Assembly (NCBI GenBank): GCA_029204225.1
Contig: CM055101.1
Location: forward strand, 40,877,961-40,941,960
Source: Diphasiastrum complanatum
Taxonomy: Eukaryota > Streptophyta > Lycopodiopsida > Lycopodiales > Lycopodiaceae
DNA: 64,000 nucleotides
Direction: 5' to 3'
Shown: positions 10,786 through 22,011 of the stretch, piece by piece
How positions within the stretch are numbered: the stretch's first letter is position 1
Layout of the letters: each line of letters starts with the position of its first letter
Made by a program: the position numbers and the translations under genes
Notes under the pieces: generated by a model
Database searches by the model: none
Told to the model about the DNA's origin: nothing
The model's input: only the letters and a program-made list of their open reading frames with translations

Positions 10786-11660
10786 TTCAGTGTTGGGGGC
10801 ATGTTTGAAGATTCCAAGACCAAGACTCCAAAAATGGAGGCACCAATCAAGGGCCAAACATGTATTTCTATCAAACAAACGACTTCGTGGATGGTGTTGA
10901 AGAAAGTGGTGAGGGTGTCATCTATGCTCTAATTTCAAAGAATCGAGACATCTGAAGTGACAAGTGGTTATGCAAATTAGGTGCGTTGTTACACATGACT
11001 TCACATGGTTCTCATCGTACGAGTGTAGATATTGATGGTGAAGTAGTGCTTGGTGATAATAGCACCCATGAGATCAAAGACTATGGAAGTACGCCAATTC
11101 ACTTAGATCGAGGTGACAAAGGTATATTGATACATGCCTTGTTTATATATGCTCTTGAAAAAAAAAAAAATGTTTGTTGGGAGCATAACTAATAATGACA
11201 TGAAAGTAGAGTTTTACAAGCAAAAAATATTAAAGTGATTGCCAAGACTGATGGAAAGTTGTACGAACTTCAATCAGTTATGAATCAACAAGCTTTCATT
11301 ACACAAAAGATTGATCAGTCATGGTTATGGCATGGTTGATATGGTCACTTGAACTAAAGTGGTCTCAAACTATTGTATGATTAGGAGATGGTCAAGTTTA
11401 TCATGGATTAAAAGTGAATCAAGAGTACATGGAGTGTTTATCATGGGCAAACATCATCGAAGCTGTTTTTTTACATGAAGAGCAACATTGTGCAAGAAAG
11501 CATTGGAGGTAATTCATAGTGATCTATGGGGCCATCTTAGATGCAATCTATCAATGGTTCAATATACTTTATATCTTTCATGGATATTTTATCTAGAAAG
11601 ACCTGGATTTACTTTATGAAGTATAAATCACAAGTGATAGATCATTTAATTGAGTTCAAG
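10786..11660 (+). pseudogene. copia protease/integrase fragment, heavily decayed
   Basis: Plus-strand pieces in several frames resemble the region after the copia protease (SVDIDGEVVLGDNSTHEIKD near 11022-11080) and the start of integrase (a reading containing KALEVIHSDLWGHL near 11495-11535). Frameshifts and stops are frequent, and no LTR or gag is attached. It meets an oppositely oriented gag fragment near 11680. Confidence 0.55.
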
Positions 11661-11689
11661 AGGCTAGTTGAGAATACAATAACATAAAA

Positions 11690-12290
11690 TCGAAAAAGAA
11701 AAAGAAATCATTGTGCTTCGCTCCCAGCATAGTCCAATATGAGCAAACTTCTCGGTCATGAGCAACCCAACTCTACAGCATACTCCAATATCATTGAGTA
11801 GAGAACTAGCTTCCTCACAAGAGAAATATCTAGATATCAAACAAAGACTCCACGAGTTAATCAAAAGATTGAGACACGTATTCTTGTGCACTCTCACCAT
11901 TGTTCCTCATACTTTGTAGCATTTGATTTCTAAGCATGAGTACTTTAGAGGTGTTATTGGATTCATAGATTGCCTTTAATGAATCCCATGCATATTTGGC
12001 CAAAGTACACGTGGCTCCCTCCTTAAGAAGATCATTACTAACATTGATTCTGATACAATGTAATGCTATTCTTGCCTTCTTCTCGTACTTTACCAATCCT
12101 TGTCCACCAAGAGGTTCATCCTCTTCATCTAGGACAATATCAAAGAGGTCTTGAAGCGCTAAAAGTGACTCCAGATCCTATCCTTGGATGTCTGAGTAGG
12201 TCTAGCATCTGTTCAGGTGTCAAATCAGCATTAGGTTTACCTACTCATGTCAATTTAACCTACCCATTAGGTTTACCAACTTTGGTAGTT
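11690..12290 (-). pseudogene. copia UBN2-type gag fragment
   Basis: The minus frame 12096-11857 reads MVKYEKKARIALHCIRINVS, then a gag-typical LAKYAWDSLKAIYESNNTSK and a GESAQEYV segment, as in the gag of the young element at about residues 55-125. The sense extends upstream to about 12150 (SALQDLFDIVLDEEDEPLGG), with decayed pieces down to 11690. There is no knuckle or protease. It points against the neighbouring fragment at 10786-11660. Confidence 0.6.
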
Positions 12291-12476
12291 AGATCAATCA
12301 CCATCTTCCTTGATTTATGGAGTTTGGCCCTTGATTTTAGAAATCATGACTAAATTGACTAACCAACCCCCATTATTGGGATATAACCTACCTACATCTG
12401 ATCTAAACATCACATGTGTGACTTACAAAGTGTACAAAAACCTATATACAAATCAAGCTAGAATTTGTCAATTTTC

Positions 12477-12478
<2 letters not shown>

Positions 12479-12537
<59 letters not shown>
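12479..12537. repeat. (CT)n microsatellite
   Basis: About 29 perfect CT units, lying in what appears to be retroelement leader sequence. Confidence 0.95.
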
Positions 12538-12539
<2 letters not shown>

Positions 12540-13929
12540 GGATAGTATCTAATGTCGTGTCACCCCTCTTGTTATAAGTTGTCTAAACTTTTGGAAATAT
12601 ACCTTTAAAAGGCACACCCCTATATGGTCTATTCTTTTAGCGAGACTTTTTTGAAAAGTTTCTTCTCCAAATGGTCACGATTTACCCTTATCTCATCCAA
12701 CGGCTAGTATGTTTTGCTTCATACACAAGACAAAGTATGGTTCTTTCTACGAAGTTTCATAGTAAGCTTATTTTTTAGCTATTTATACATAGCTACTCTT
12801 TGAGCTATCTCCACCTGCTCTCTACTCTCATCTTCTTCTACCTTACAATGCTTTCAAAATATTCATGAATGCTTGACAGCGGCCATCTACTACAAATCGA
12901 TCACGTTTTTCAGACACTCTTGTAGGTATGAATGTGCACTACATACAATATTCACCATTCCTTTGTTGGTTATGTATTTCAGATTATGTATAAACAAACT
13001 ACCATCAACTCTGAGATGGGTAGCACGAACCACCAGCGCTGGAAATTTTTTTCCTACTGACTGTCTTTTAGCAAGCAAAATGTGAGCTTGATACTACTTG
13101 GTTAGCACAAGTGTTTGCTTTGTATAAATGCGTGGATGGCCAGCGATGGTCACTGATGACTGTTGCTTGATTGACAACTTCACATATACTTTATTGTGGT
13201 TTGAGAGATGCACAAATATGCATGATATAGTGCACTGAAAACCAACGAAGGTAGTGCGCCAATAACAGTCGCTTGAAGAATTGCTTCATTTACACATTAT
13301 TGTGGACTGATTAATGCACTATTATGCATGATGTGGTGCACTGAAAACCAACAATGGTCACTGTCGCCTGATGTGGGAACATGCATACACATTTATAGCT
13401 TAATGTTTGCACCACGGACATATTCCTGATCCGCTACTACAGCGAGGTACTCTTAGAACACGGATTGGTTTATGCTCATCCTACGTAAAGTAGGACTTTA
13501 TACACATCAATTCAATCGCTGACCTCTCTATACTTCTTTTCATATACTGCTCACATAAACTATCATTGAACTGAATGATAGTTATAAGCTTACGTAGTGG
13601 AATGTATCTTTGTCATGAAAGGTCTCCTGCAGTCTACACTACCGAGACATAACGCTTAGTTGTTTAGGATCGAAGCATATACCAATCACAGGTACTACAC
13701 CTTTACCTTACGCATTTATAGAACAAATGAAGCAATTGATGTTTTCTATCATACCTTGATAGATAGTATGGACAATAATTAATGATGTTTAAACGATCTA
13801 CTCACATTTTGCTTTTATGATATGAACTTGTCTATAAAGTATTGTTGTGGTAATGCATGAAAAATCAATAGTAGCAAATACATTATGGCATCTTCACAGG
13901 ATAACACTTCCACCTCGATCCATGTGTGA
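12540..13929. other. No gene; degenerate 105-bp tandem repeat
   Basis: No credible coding frame. At about 13147-13370 a unit of about 105 bases is repeated two to three times. Repeated landmarks are TTTATTGTGG/CATTATTGTGG, ATATGCATGATATAGTGCACTGAAAACCAACGA and ATTATGCATGATGTGGTGCACTGAAAACCAACAA (quoted in part). The 3' side (13880-13930) runs into the right inverted arm and may be decayed RT coding. Confidence 0.5.
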
Positions 13930-14275
13930 GCTTTTATTTATGCTAGCGAAGAGTATCACTATCTTGACAAATTGAAAACGTTCCTAAACGTTGTTTTCTG
14001 CAAACTTAACTTGCTTATTGGTATGGCATGGATTTGCCTGTACTTGTTTAGTAATCGTCCTCTTGTTGATTTGATATATATAAATTGATATGGACTAACG
14101 CCATGGACTAACACCAAACATACTGATCAACATGGCTTTCGCCCTGATACGATAACAAGACGACTTAGCCTATCGCTAAATTCCAGAAGTGAATGGGAAG
14201 ATTGGACAATTTTTTATTCCAACCAAGCTGTTAAGTAGCAAAGCTCATTCTGTACATGGATAACAACTGACATTC
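13930..14275 (+). repeat. Right inverted arm: 5'-truncated Penelope-like copy
   Basis: This is the inverted counterpart of 716-1451. It opens with codons for MLAKSITILTN then a stop, matching the C-terminal codons of the minus-strand RT (SMLAKSITILTNRKRY). It then follows the same 3' untranslated sequence to CATTCAACG near 14278. It is best read as a second, 5'-truncated copy in the opposite orientation. Confidence 0.65.
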
Positions 14276-14484
14276 AACGTTGACACCCGTCTTCCTCACA
14301 TACTAACTCGCATAGTTTTGTGTCGTGGGATGGTGGCAGGCACCAGCTGGATGTCTTGAAATAAGTCTTGTTTTATGGTGATTTACTGTATTGTATTTTA
14401 CTTCTCAGTTATATTTTACCTTGTTGGCTTATGAATAAAGGTTTCAAAGGGTTTTGTCTTGCTTAAGCAAGAGAGACTATGTGA

Positions 14485-14922
14485 ATGCTTTTAACTCTCT
14501 CTCTGCATCCTTGGGATCTAAATCGACTATCCTTTGGTTGGGATAGTATCAACCTTTACCTTTCATCGGCTAACTTAGGTCTTTTTTATGTTCAGTCCTC
14601 AGGTTGGTTTCAAGATGCCGTCACCTTGGGTTATGGGAAGCCCCTTCCTCCACATAACTATTTTATTCATACCTTGATATGTTGTATGAAAAAGTTTGCG
14701 ACTATGCATGATTTTATTATTGAAACTGATTGGGCTACATGTCTCACTGCTGGACCTGAAGATAATGTCCTTTGTCTTATTGATTGACTTGGTACTTTGG
14801 ATTGGGTTAGGATGTATTTGGATTTTATTAAAAAAAAAGATCTCTTGGCTACCGTGGAAACCCTTTTTGGTAATATTGCTATGTTTGCAGAAAAATTTGA
14901 AGAAGAAGAGATCCTTGAGTAG
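14485..14922 (+). pseudogene. Unknown acidic-tailed ORF, one stop
   Basis: The plus strand reads from MLLTLSLHPWDLNRLSFGWD through LGYGKPLPPHNYFIHTLICC to an acidic end, AEKFEEEEILE, with a single in-frame TGA at about 14785. Length is about 145 codons. The Trp-rich, composition-balanced reading looks like real protein, but I do not recognise the family. It ends a few bases from an oppositely oriented unknown ORF, so the two look like abutting transposon debris. Confidence 0.35.
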
Positions 14923-14928
14923 ACCGTG

Positions 14929-15612
14929 CGCATGAGAAAGTGCACTGGCCGCTAGGATATCAACCTCCTCTGGTGGCTTGCCAAAATCTGAGATCGTGTG
15001 GATGGCTCTAGATGGGGCTGCTTGAGCTTCTACATTTTGAGACAGATTTTTATCGTACACATCGGGAGGGTCGGCTCCATCAGGGTATCTCGTATAGGTG
15101 TGCGTGGGCGACCCTTCTCCTTGATCAAGAATGATAATTTCTTCCCCTTGAGTGTCTGGAGCCTCTTTGGCGGTATCTACTACCATGGTATCTTTAGGCT
15201 GATCTTCGATAGTTGTGTGCCTTGGTGGTGAGTTCATCTTTGTTGGAATCTGGGGTAGAGGGGGAAGCTTAAAAGATGGCCTCCGCTTGAGTAGCTCCTG
15301 GAGTCGGCTGCTCTGCCTTGAAGGGCTAGTTGGAATAGTCGTTGCTGCTGGTTGTGATGTTGTTTCATCCATTAGTATGGACTCCAATTGCATGGCAAAA
15401 GGATGTTTGGGCGAGTTGGGTGCGGCTTGGACTGTTGCTTGTGCCGAAAGGTGTTGGACTGCTTGCTGCCAATCCTTATCCTCTGGCGTGGACTTCTTAG
15501 ATTTTGCCTTAGAAGACGTGGCCTCAAGGGGAGATTCTGCTGGAAAGTTCGTTGAAGGGTCAATTAGGTCGCCCGCTTGGTGTATTGCTAGTTGAGTGAG
15601 AAGTGGTTCCAC
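14929..15612 (-). pseudogene. Unknown Pro/Ser-rich ORF, retroelement-associated
   Basis: This minus-strand frame reads from EPLLTQLAIHQAGDLIDPST through a low-complexity hydrophilic region (QELLKRRPSFKLPPLPQIPT; EEIIILDQGEGSPTHTYTRY) to about 14929. Beyond that it enters the unrelated plus-strand ORF in antisense. It is in sense continuity with 15698-16340 across stops near 15665 and 15705, so the two may be one protein. No known domain is visible. A gag-like or accessory retroelement protein is possible because gypsy gag-protease lies upstream on the same strand. Confidence 0.35.
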
Positions 15613-15697
15613 CGCAGTCTGTTTCTTTGGAGAGAGAAGGGCCTTAGAAAATTTCTTCTTGGACTAGGTGAGCCCAACTGTAGTTGTATCCATCTGG

Positions 15698-16340
15698 CTA
15701 AGTAATAGCAGCTAGTAGGTACATAAAGAAGGTCATTGAAATGCAAGCCTTCCTTGATCTTGCCACCTCAAAAAAGTTGACTACGAAGGTAGCAGCTCCT
15801 TGAAGAACTTCATCAACGATGGCTTCAAGTAATAGGCCATCATTCGTGCGCCATGCCTTTTTAGTAATGTCCATATACTTTTCGACTTTCACGGCCCTTG
15901 TCTTGTGTGTCGACATGTGCCTTGGCCCGTCAGGAATGCCAATTGCCATATGAGCTTCTGTGGCAAATGAGACGGTGTGTGTCACTTGGTTCAGCCTGTA
16001 CTTGAAGCTCAGAATATCTTGAACGGTTGAGCGGAATGCATACTCCACAATGATCGTGAATTGGCGTACAAGAGGTTTTGAAATCCACAGGTCTTCAATA
16101 GGGGCTCCCCTGATTTCCACCATTTTCGTGCCTCGTAGGGTTTTGGCACCGGGAGCAGTTCTGGTATGGCCAGCTTTTCCTCCATCATTTCGTCTTTTGA
16201 TGCGTGTGGGGTGAGATCTTTTTCTCCCACAATGAAATCTGGGTCCAACTCTTGTGTAAGCTTGAGCTTTTTGACTGGTCATGTAGGATCGATTATGGCT
16301 TTGCCTTTATCCTTATCCTCCTTCACCATCTTGGCAAGTT
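15698..16340 (-). pseudogene. Unknown ORF upstream of the Pro/Ser-rich frame, one frameshift
   Basis: Two frames (16248-16009, then about 16130-15698) join with one shift near 16110-16130. They read DPDFIVGEKDLTPHASKDEM, PELLPVPKPYEARK, then LVRQFTIIVEYAFRSTVQDI, TEAHMAIGIPDGPRHMSTHK and DEVLQGAATFVVNFFEVARS. The predicted protein is helical with a charged N-terminus. I do not recognise it. It follows the truncated gypsy gag-protease block on the same strand, so it could be an additional ORF of that element brought close by deletion of pol. Confidence 0.35.
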
Positions 16341-16344
16341 TAAG

Positions 16345-17130
16345 CCCAAAAAGTGCTTAAATTTTCTGAAATAGCAAGTTCAAAAGTGAAAAAGAGCAAT
16401 AAACATTGCTAAATCTAGTAGGTGAGCTTTGAGAATGAATGGATGGCCTTTGTGACTGCTGGATTTTGCTTTGGAGATGCTAGAAAATTTTTAGAAAATT
16501 TCGGCAGCATATCTGTAGCAAGTGTGAGTCATGAATGGATCCCAGAGATATTGAGGTTTTTGTCTCCGCTAGTGACTTGTGCTGTTCTACTTGGCTGAAT
16601 AGTGAAGGGTTTGGAACTGTTCAGATAAATGACAAATGGTATTTCCTTCACTGGCACTGATTTTGGCACTGAGTTCAAAGTTTTTTAATTAATATAAAAC
16701 TTTTTTTGTTTTTGGCCCCTTGTTGATTCACTTTGTTGCAAAATACTATATTTGGTGGCCTTCAACGTCCTTACTTGTAACCTATACTAACTCCATGAAC
16801 CATGTAGATTGTTTTTCCGTCCCTAGAGATACTCTGCTCTCTACACATAACACCACTCCCTGTACATTGTATCACAAAAAGACAGACAAATAGAAGAATC
16901 GTTCATAAACAATTGGAAAAATGCAAAGAAAGGCAAAAAATAATCATACAAAAAATGATGGAGTTTATACAGTGGGAGGTAAGTGGTAATAGCGCCTTAG
17001 CCGACTACCATTTACCAAGGTGGGTAAAGGACAATCCATTAGATGAAGCCATAACCATTATGGACACCACGTTGTGGGACCCCCTTGAGAAGACAGTTTC
17101 TCCCTCAAACCCTCCTATATGTTCGTGCTC
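16345..17130. other. Unassigned sequence replacing gypsy pol
   Basis: Gypsy RT and integrase would be expected here on the minus strand but none is seen. An 89-codon plus-strand frame at 16913-17182 (YHLPRWVKDNPLDEAITIMD) runs into the antisense of the protease and is probably chance. The sequence change at about 17133 falls just after the protease stretch KTTSSYRLL, marking a deletion or insertion junction. Confidence 0.4.
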
Positions 17131-17132
17131 TG

Positions 17133-17591
17133 TCAAAGAAGTCGGTAAGATGAGGTTGTTTTCGGAAGATATAAGACTGTGAAGTTAATGACAAAGCGAA
17201 GATCAACGACCTTCATATTTACATTTTTGACAATTCCCATGGGTTTGACACAGCGTTGATCAACAAGTTTTATAGAAAAACCTGCGGGCTTTAAGGCACT
17301 CAGCCCCCACTCTCGATATATGTGTGATGACATGATGTTTACACCTGAACCACCGTCAATAACAGCAGCTATTGAAGGGAGGTTCTTGTGCTGAACAAGT
17401 AGGGTAACATTACTTTTCTCATTTTTCCAAGTAGCACCAATGGCCATTACGAACTGGTCATTATCACTCTCTCCATTCATGAAGGGTCCTGTAGGTGTAT
17501 TTTTATCTCCTAACCAGACGGTTAAGGCTTGGCGTAGGGGTTTGAAATTCTTCAACACATCACCTAAGGGCAGGGCGATATGACTGGACAA
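17133..17591 (-). pseudogene. Ty3/gypsy aspartic protease
   Basis: 152 codons. The active-site stretch reads AAVIDGGSGVNIMSSHIYRE, so the D-[ST]-G triad position is D-G-G followed by S-G, a variant seen in plant gypsy proteases. A hydrophobic segment DLRFVINFTVLYLPKTTSSY then leads to where SYPLLLGRPW would normally follow, but the frame stops at 17133. It lies 3' of the gag-knuckle frame, separated by about 110 decayed bases. Its role would be polyprotein cleavage. It cannot act without the missing pol. Confidence 0.8.
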
Positions 17592-17704
17592 TAAAGCAGT
17601 TAAGGCTTCGGTCCCACTCCATCCTAGTTCTAGGGAGGCGAAGGGTTCTTCATCAAACTCAGGTTGGATAAGCCCTTCCTAGTTCATGGTTGAGGTAGGA
17701 GCAT

Positions 17705-18664
17705 TCACAGCTCGGTTCGAGTGTACAAGCGAATCATGATAAGTTCTATTGGCCGATTGAGATCACCAATAGGGGCCTTAGCTTGCTCCTCTTGTATCCA
17801 CTTTTTTACCTTGATATAACGATCTTTTTCTTTTTGTGGGTTGGGATACTCTTCTGGTCCAGTGGATTTAGTGTAATGGCTTATAGTATGGGGTTGACTA
17901 TGCTCCTCGTTCAAAATTCTCTCTACCACTGGAGACTCTTTCAAGTGTTGGGAACATGTCTGAATGTAGATAGGGGCTTCTAGTTTTGTGGATTTCGCTC
18001 TCCTATCATGTACAATAGTTGCAAGGTTGACAGGTGCGTCAACTTGCGGCTCTACTAGTCGGGATGGGCAATCTTTATAGTAATGGCCATGGCCACATTC
18101 TCTACAGATAGGTGTGTAGGTGCCTTTATATGGGCACTCGGCAATGCGGTGGTTCTCTCCACAGCCATAGCATTGGATAGGTGCTCTATTTCCATAGAAA
18201 CGTTGTTGTGTGATAAATAAAGGATAAATAGAAGCTTCAGTTCCATCTGAGTAAAAATAGGAGAACCCTTGATCCTCAGGCATATAGACATTCTCAAGGC
18301 TGAACTCTAGCTGAGGTTGAGGATCATGACTTGTGGTAGCAAGGTTTGCTGGGATGATTTGACGGTTCATCTGAGGCCCAGGCTGTCGCACTACTAAGGC
18401 TGGTGCTGCGTTATTCGGTCCAGGTAGTGCTAAGCGTTGTTGAGGTGCTTGTTGGAATGTGGGCCTTTGGTAACTCGTAATTTGGAGACCCTGTTGTTGC
18501 ATCCTCCATTGGTATTGTCGTGCAACAGCTTGTATTCTTGGATTGTAGATACAAGTAGATGTATCATGATTGTTGGTGTTGCAAAAGATGCAAAACCTTT
18601 GGGCTATCTGTCTATTTTGTGGGCATCGTTTGCCGGGTGATTTTGTTGACATGTGGGACACCAA
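17705..18664 (-). pseudogene. Gypsy gag C-terminal region with repeated CCHC knuckles
   Basis: 319 codons. Three CCHC knuckles are visible in this frame: CIFCNTNNHDTSTC, CYGCGENHRIAEC and CRECGHGHYYKDC. A fourth, CPTCQQNHPAKRC, is split across the frameshift at about 18660. Between knuckles 2 and 3 is a Gln-rich stretch (QQGLQITSYQRPTFQQAPQQ). Four knuckles is more than the usual one or two in gypsy gag. The predicted role is RNA binding and packaging. It continues the capsid portion encoded at 18727-19641. Confidence 0.7.
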
Positions 18665-18726
18665 ACATTATCACGCTTGGAAAATTGGTTGACAATAGGC
18701 CCTTGTGGTGTGGTATTTTTCAATTT

Positions 18727-19641
18727 CTATTCAAAATCTTTGGATATCTTATCCATCTGTGCCTGGTGGGTTTTATTCATGGTTTCAAGTTGTTGTAACA
18801 ACAACTGTGTGGCAACATCGGCAAAGGATCCTTCACCTTGAGATATATGCCTTTGGTCAGAGACAATGGCTCGAGAACATTGGGGTTCGTATTCTTCATC
18901 GGAGCCTTCATCCTCGTCATGGATGACATCATCCATAGCATCACGTAAGGTAGCATAGGATTCTGGAGGTCTAAGTTCACGTCGGATAGATTTCGGGAGG
19001 CCAGCCATGAACCATATGAGCACGGCCTGATCAGGTGCTAAGTGGGCAGGGCATTCAGTCTTAAGACGTTTGAGTCGTTCGATGTAATCGCGTACCCTCT
19101 CATCCTTTCTCATTTTGATCTTACTAAACAATAAAAATGGGCTTTCAAGGAATCCGGATGATTTGAACCTCTTAACGAAGGAGTCCTTGAGTGATTCCCA
19201 CTCGTTTCGTTCGTGACGCTCAAGGTTGAAATACCACTCGCGAGCGACATCAGTGAGGGTCATACTAAAGAGTCAGAGTTTTTCTTCCGGAGTTGTCTCT
19301 CCATAAACTTCACATGCTTCCTCATAAATCTGAAGGTAGCGTGCTGGGTCGGTAGTACCATCATATCATGGCAGATCGAGTCTAGGAGCTCGTCGATTAT
19401 GTGGAATGGCTCCTGGTAATAGTACAACAAAGGCTAATGAGTTGGGGATCCTTTGAGCTCCTGGTGCCTCAGGTGGTACTGGATTCTCTTGAGGTTGGTT
19501 TGGATTATTGGCAGCCATGTCGAACTGCTCTTGGAGATTCTGGGATTGGGGATGGCTAGTTGATGGTTCCTGGTCTCCAAGTGAACTTTCTTCCTCTCTT
19601 GAGATCCTAGATTTAGTCCTTCGACCTGATCTTAGTTTCAT
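18727..19641 (-). pseudogene. Gypsy gag N-terminal and capsid region
   Basis: It starts MKLRSGRRTKSRISREEESS at 19641, a basic then acidic N-terminus. It passes two in-frame TGA stops (near 19366 and 19270) and continues into a Retrotrans_gag-type capsid: AREWYFNLERHERNEWESLK, DSFVKRFKSSGF, RVRDYIERLKRLKTECP and IWFMAGLPKSIRRELRP. An acidic segment (DEDEGSDEEYEP) and a helical tail ending DKISKDFE precede a stop at 18727. The neighbouring knuckle ORF continues the protein after this break. The gene is inactive because of the stops. Confidence 0.75.
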
Positions 19642-21499
19642 CCAAACAAAAGATCTTGTCTAAGTTCGCAGCTTAGAAAAGTATCTTGTTTGGGGATCCA
19701 AGAATTCAAACTCTGGGAATGTGAGATTGGGAATGTACGAATGTAAGCTTTGGAATATGAAATTGGGGAATGAGATCTGGGGAGGTGGAATTGGGGATTC
19801 CAAAATTTTTGGGATCCCATAATTTGGGTGTTGGAATTTGGGGAATGCAGATCTGGGATTTGTAACAAGTCTCAAGACATGTGGATTTGGGGATTGTCGA
19901 AGAGTGAATGAGGGAAGCAAATCTGGGGATTTAAGATGGAAATGGGGAACGTGAATATGGGAATTTGGAGAATTGGGGATTGTAGATTTGGGATTCACAA
20001 AAGGTCTTGCAGATTTGGAATCCCAAAATGGGAAGGCAATTCTAGCAATGTAGTTGGGTGAAAACAAAAAGTGTGATGGTTGGAGATAGGGTGAGATTTC
20101 TGGATCTCCTCTTTGGCCAATGATAAAGGGTGGATGGATATAGATTATACCCAAGGGGGGAGTCAAGATATCAAATTTTGGAGTCCTGGGGTGATTTTGG
20201 GATTGTAGGAAGCTAGGAGTGAAAAAAAGTCCAGATCTATGGATCCTTTGGGAGGTATGGCTCGCCCTTCTAGGGATGTCAAGAAAAGTATTAGATCTCG
20301 CAGATCTGAAAGAGACGAGTCAAAATATCCAAAACTGAAGCCTGTAGGCCAAAAATAGTAAATTTTGGGTTTTCTCCTGTTCTGGCCAATCCTGTGGGTA
20401 TCTTGGTTCCCCTGACTCAAATTAGCTTCTTCACAAGTAGAGGATGCCACTTGCAAATAGGCAAACCAAGACCTTGAGGGAACAATGAGATGTGACACTC
20501 ACAAAAAGTCTATCAGATTGGGGATCCCAAAAAGTGCAAAAATTAGGATTTTCACACTTTTCAATGCAACATGATGGGTACTTGGGCTCTTGGATCGCCC
20601 TCTGGATAGTGTACTAAACTCAATGAGATCTATCAATGGTGAAAGAGGCGAGCCAACATATCCAAAAGTGAAAAATGTAGACCAAAAATAGTAAATATTG
20701 GATTTTTCGACTTTCTGACTGATTCTTTGGGTGTCTTGGCTCTCTTGACTCAAGTTAAGCTCTTCTTGAGTGGGGAATGCAACCTGCAAATAGGCAAATC
20801 AAGACCTTGAGAGAGTAGTGAGATATGACACTTTGGGATTGTACAAATCTTGAATCCCAGTTGATAGGCTATTTGGGATTCCAGAAAGTGCAAAAATCAG
20901 GATTTCTCCAATGTAAACTGATGGGTACTTGGGCTCTTGGCTCGCCCTTTGGATAGTTTACTGGGCATAATAAGATCTATCGAGAGTGAAGGAGGCGAAC
21001 CAAGATGGGTTTTTACTGAGGCTATAGAGGCAAGTTTCTCAAAAACTTTGAAGTGAGATATCTCGGCAATGGTGCAAGCTCTTGGCTCGCCCTTTTGATA
21101 CAGTCTTCAGCAAGTAATTATCTCTCTAATTTGAGCTAGGCGAGCCAAGCTGAGTAGTTTTGGAGCTCTGGGAAACCAAAATAGGTCCAGGGTGTTTTTT
21201 TCTGAGTAAAATCTTCAAATCTTACTGTTTAGGCTCGCCCCTCTAATAGATGGTAGTTCAAACTATGTTTTATCTCCAGTTAAGAGGGCGAGGCAAGTTG
21301 TCAAGATTTAGGCCTCTTTTTTAAACTGTCTTGTGGGGGAATTATAGTTTCTCACATACATATGTTCCAAACACCCAAACCACAAGCATAACAGTCATAA
21401 ATGTTTTTTGCAAAGTAACCACTAAAAATTAGTGACCAGTCCCTACAACAAAGCAAGTAGAAAAAAATGAAAAACAACAAAAGTTAGCAAGCATTTGGC
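19642..21499 (-). repeat. Gypsy leader with GGCTCGCC / GGCGAGCC repeat family
   Basis: 1.86 kb without a gene. Two patterns dominate. From 19690 to 20170 phrases like GGGGATTTG/TTTGGGGAATG recur many times. From 20265 to 21300, diverged units of roughly 150-350 bases recur, each containing TTGGCTCGCCCTT or similar (near 20262, 20590, 20938, 21086, 21233). Each is followed by its near-complement GGCGAGCCAAG or similar (near 20645, 20993, 21140, 21285). The pairs could fold into stems in the leader RNA. Confidence 0.6.
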
Positions 21500-21517
21500 T
21501 CCCCGGCAACGGCGCCA
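21500..21517 (-). promoter_or_regulatory. Primer binding site, tRNA-Asp type
   Basis: The plus strand reads TCCCCGGCAACGGCGCCA. The element strand TGGCGCCGTTGCCGGGGA is the known plant gypsy primer site complementary to the tRNA-Asp 3' end. Its presence fixes the gypsy orientation and places the LTR boundary at about 21518-21520. Confidence 0.85.
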
Positions 21518-21685
21518 ATGCTGTCAAGAATAAAAAGCTTCCACCTTCTCCTCCTAAGTTGTTTGTAGCACGAGAAGTAGGGCTTGAACCTAGGAGCCTT
21601 GAAGATGCATGCAAAACAAAAGGGGTAACACTATTTCTACTCGCAAGCAAGATGCCATAAACACACAACTAAAACCAAATAGTAC

Positions 21686-22005
21686 TGAAGAAACAAAATG
21701 TTTCTAATTACAAAGCTTTGCTAGCTTTCAGCCCTATGCCTGACGAAGATGTTCGCGAACACAAAAGTCAAGAGACACGAAGCACGAAAGTTTCGCGAAC
21801 ACTTGATGAAAAGACACAAACACGAAAGATTCGCGAACCAGAATCTTTTGCGGTCGAGCACGAAAAAGTCAGACGACGAAAACGAAACCAACGACGCGAC
21901 ACGAAAAACGTCGCGAAAGACTTTCTGCCCTCACGCTCCAAAGAGTACCAACGAAGATCATGCAAATACCCAGAAGTACAGATATCTGATCTGATGACAT
22001 GACGT
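21686..22005 (+). repeat. 5' LTR (shared portion) of the older copia element
   Basis: Begins TGAAGAAACAAAATG and is rich in TTCGCGAAC/CGAAC phrases. It aligns without gaps to 25415-25734. Its true right end appears lost in the deletion that also removed the primer site. Confidence 0.8.
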
Positions 22006-22011
22006 CAACAG

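Larger units (their letters stand above)
17133..21685 (-). mobile_element. Truncated Ty3/gypsy element (leader, gag, protease)
   Basis: On the minus strand this runs from the primer site 21500-21517 and part of a 5' LTR (about 21518-21685), through a 1.86-kb leader, a gag with multiple zinc knuckles and an aspartic protease, and is cut off before RT. The LTR portion is interrupted by the copia insertion beginning at 21686. There is no 3' LTR. Order and motifs support Ty3/gypsy. The D-G-G-S-G protease signature is common in plant gypsy lineages. Confidence 0.75.

Noticed and set aside
16913-17182. 89-codon plus frame between the unknown ORF and the gypsy protease
   Set aside because: It ends in the antisense of the protease and matches nothing. 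It is kept only as unassigned sequence.
21580-21605. GGCTTGAACCTAGG as a tRNA T-arm
   Set aside because: No acceptor stem or anticodon arm around it. It lies within gypsy LTR sequence.
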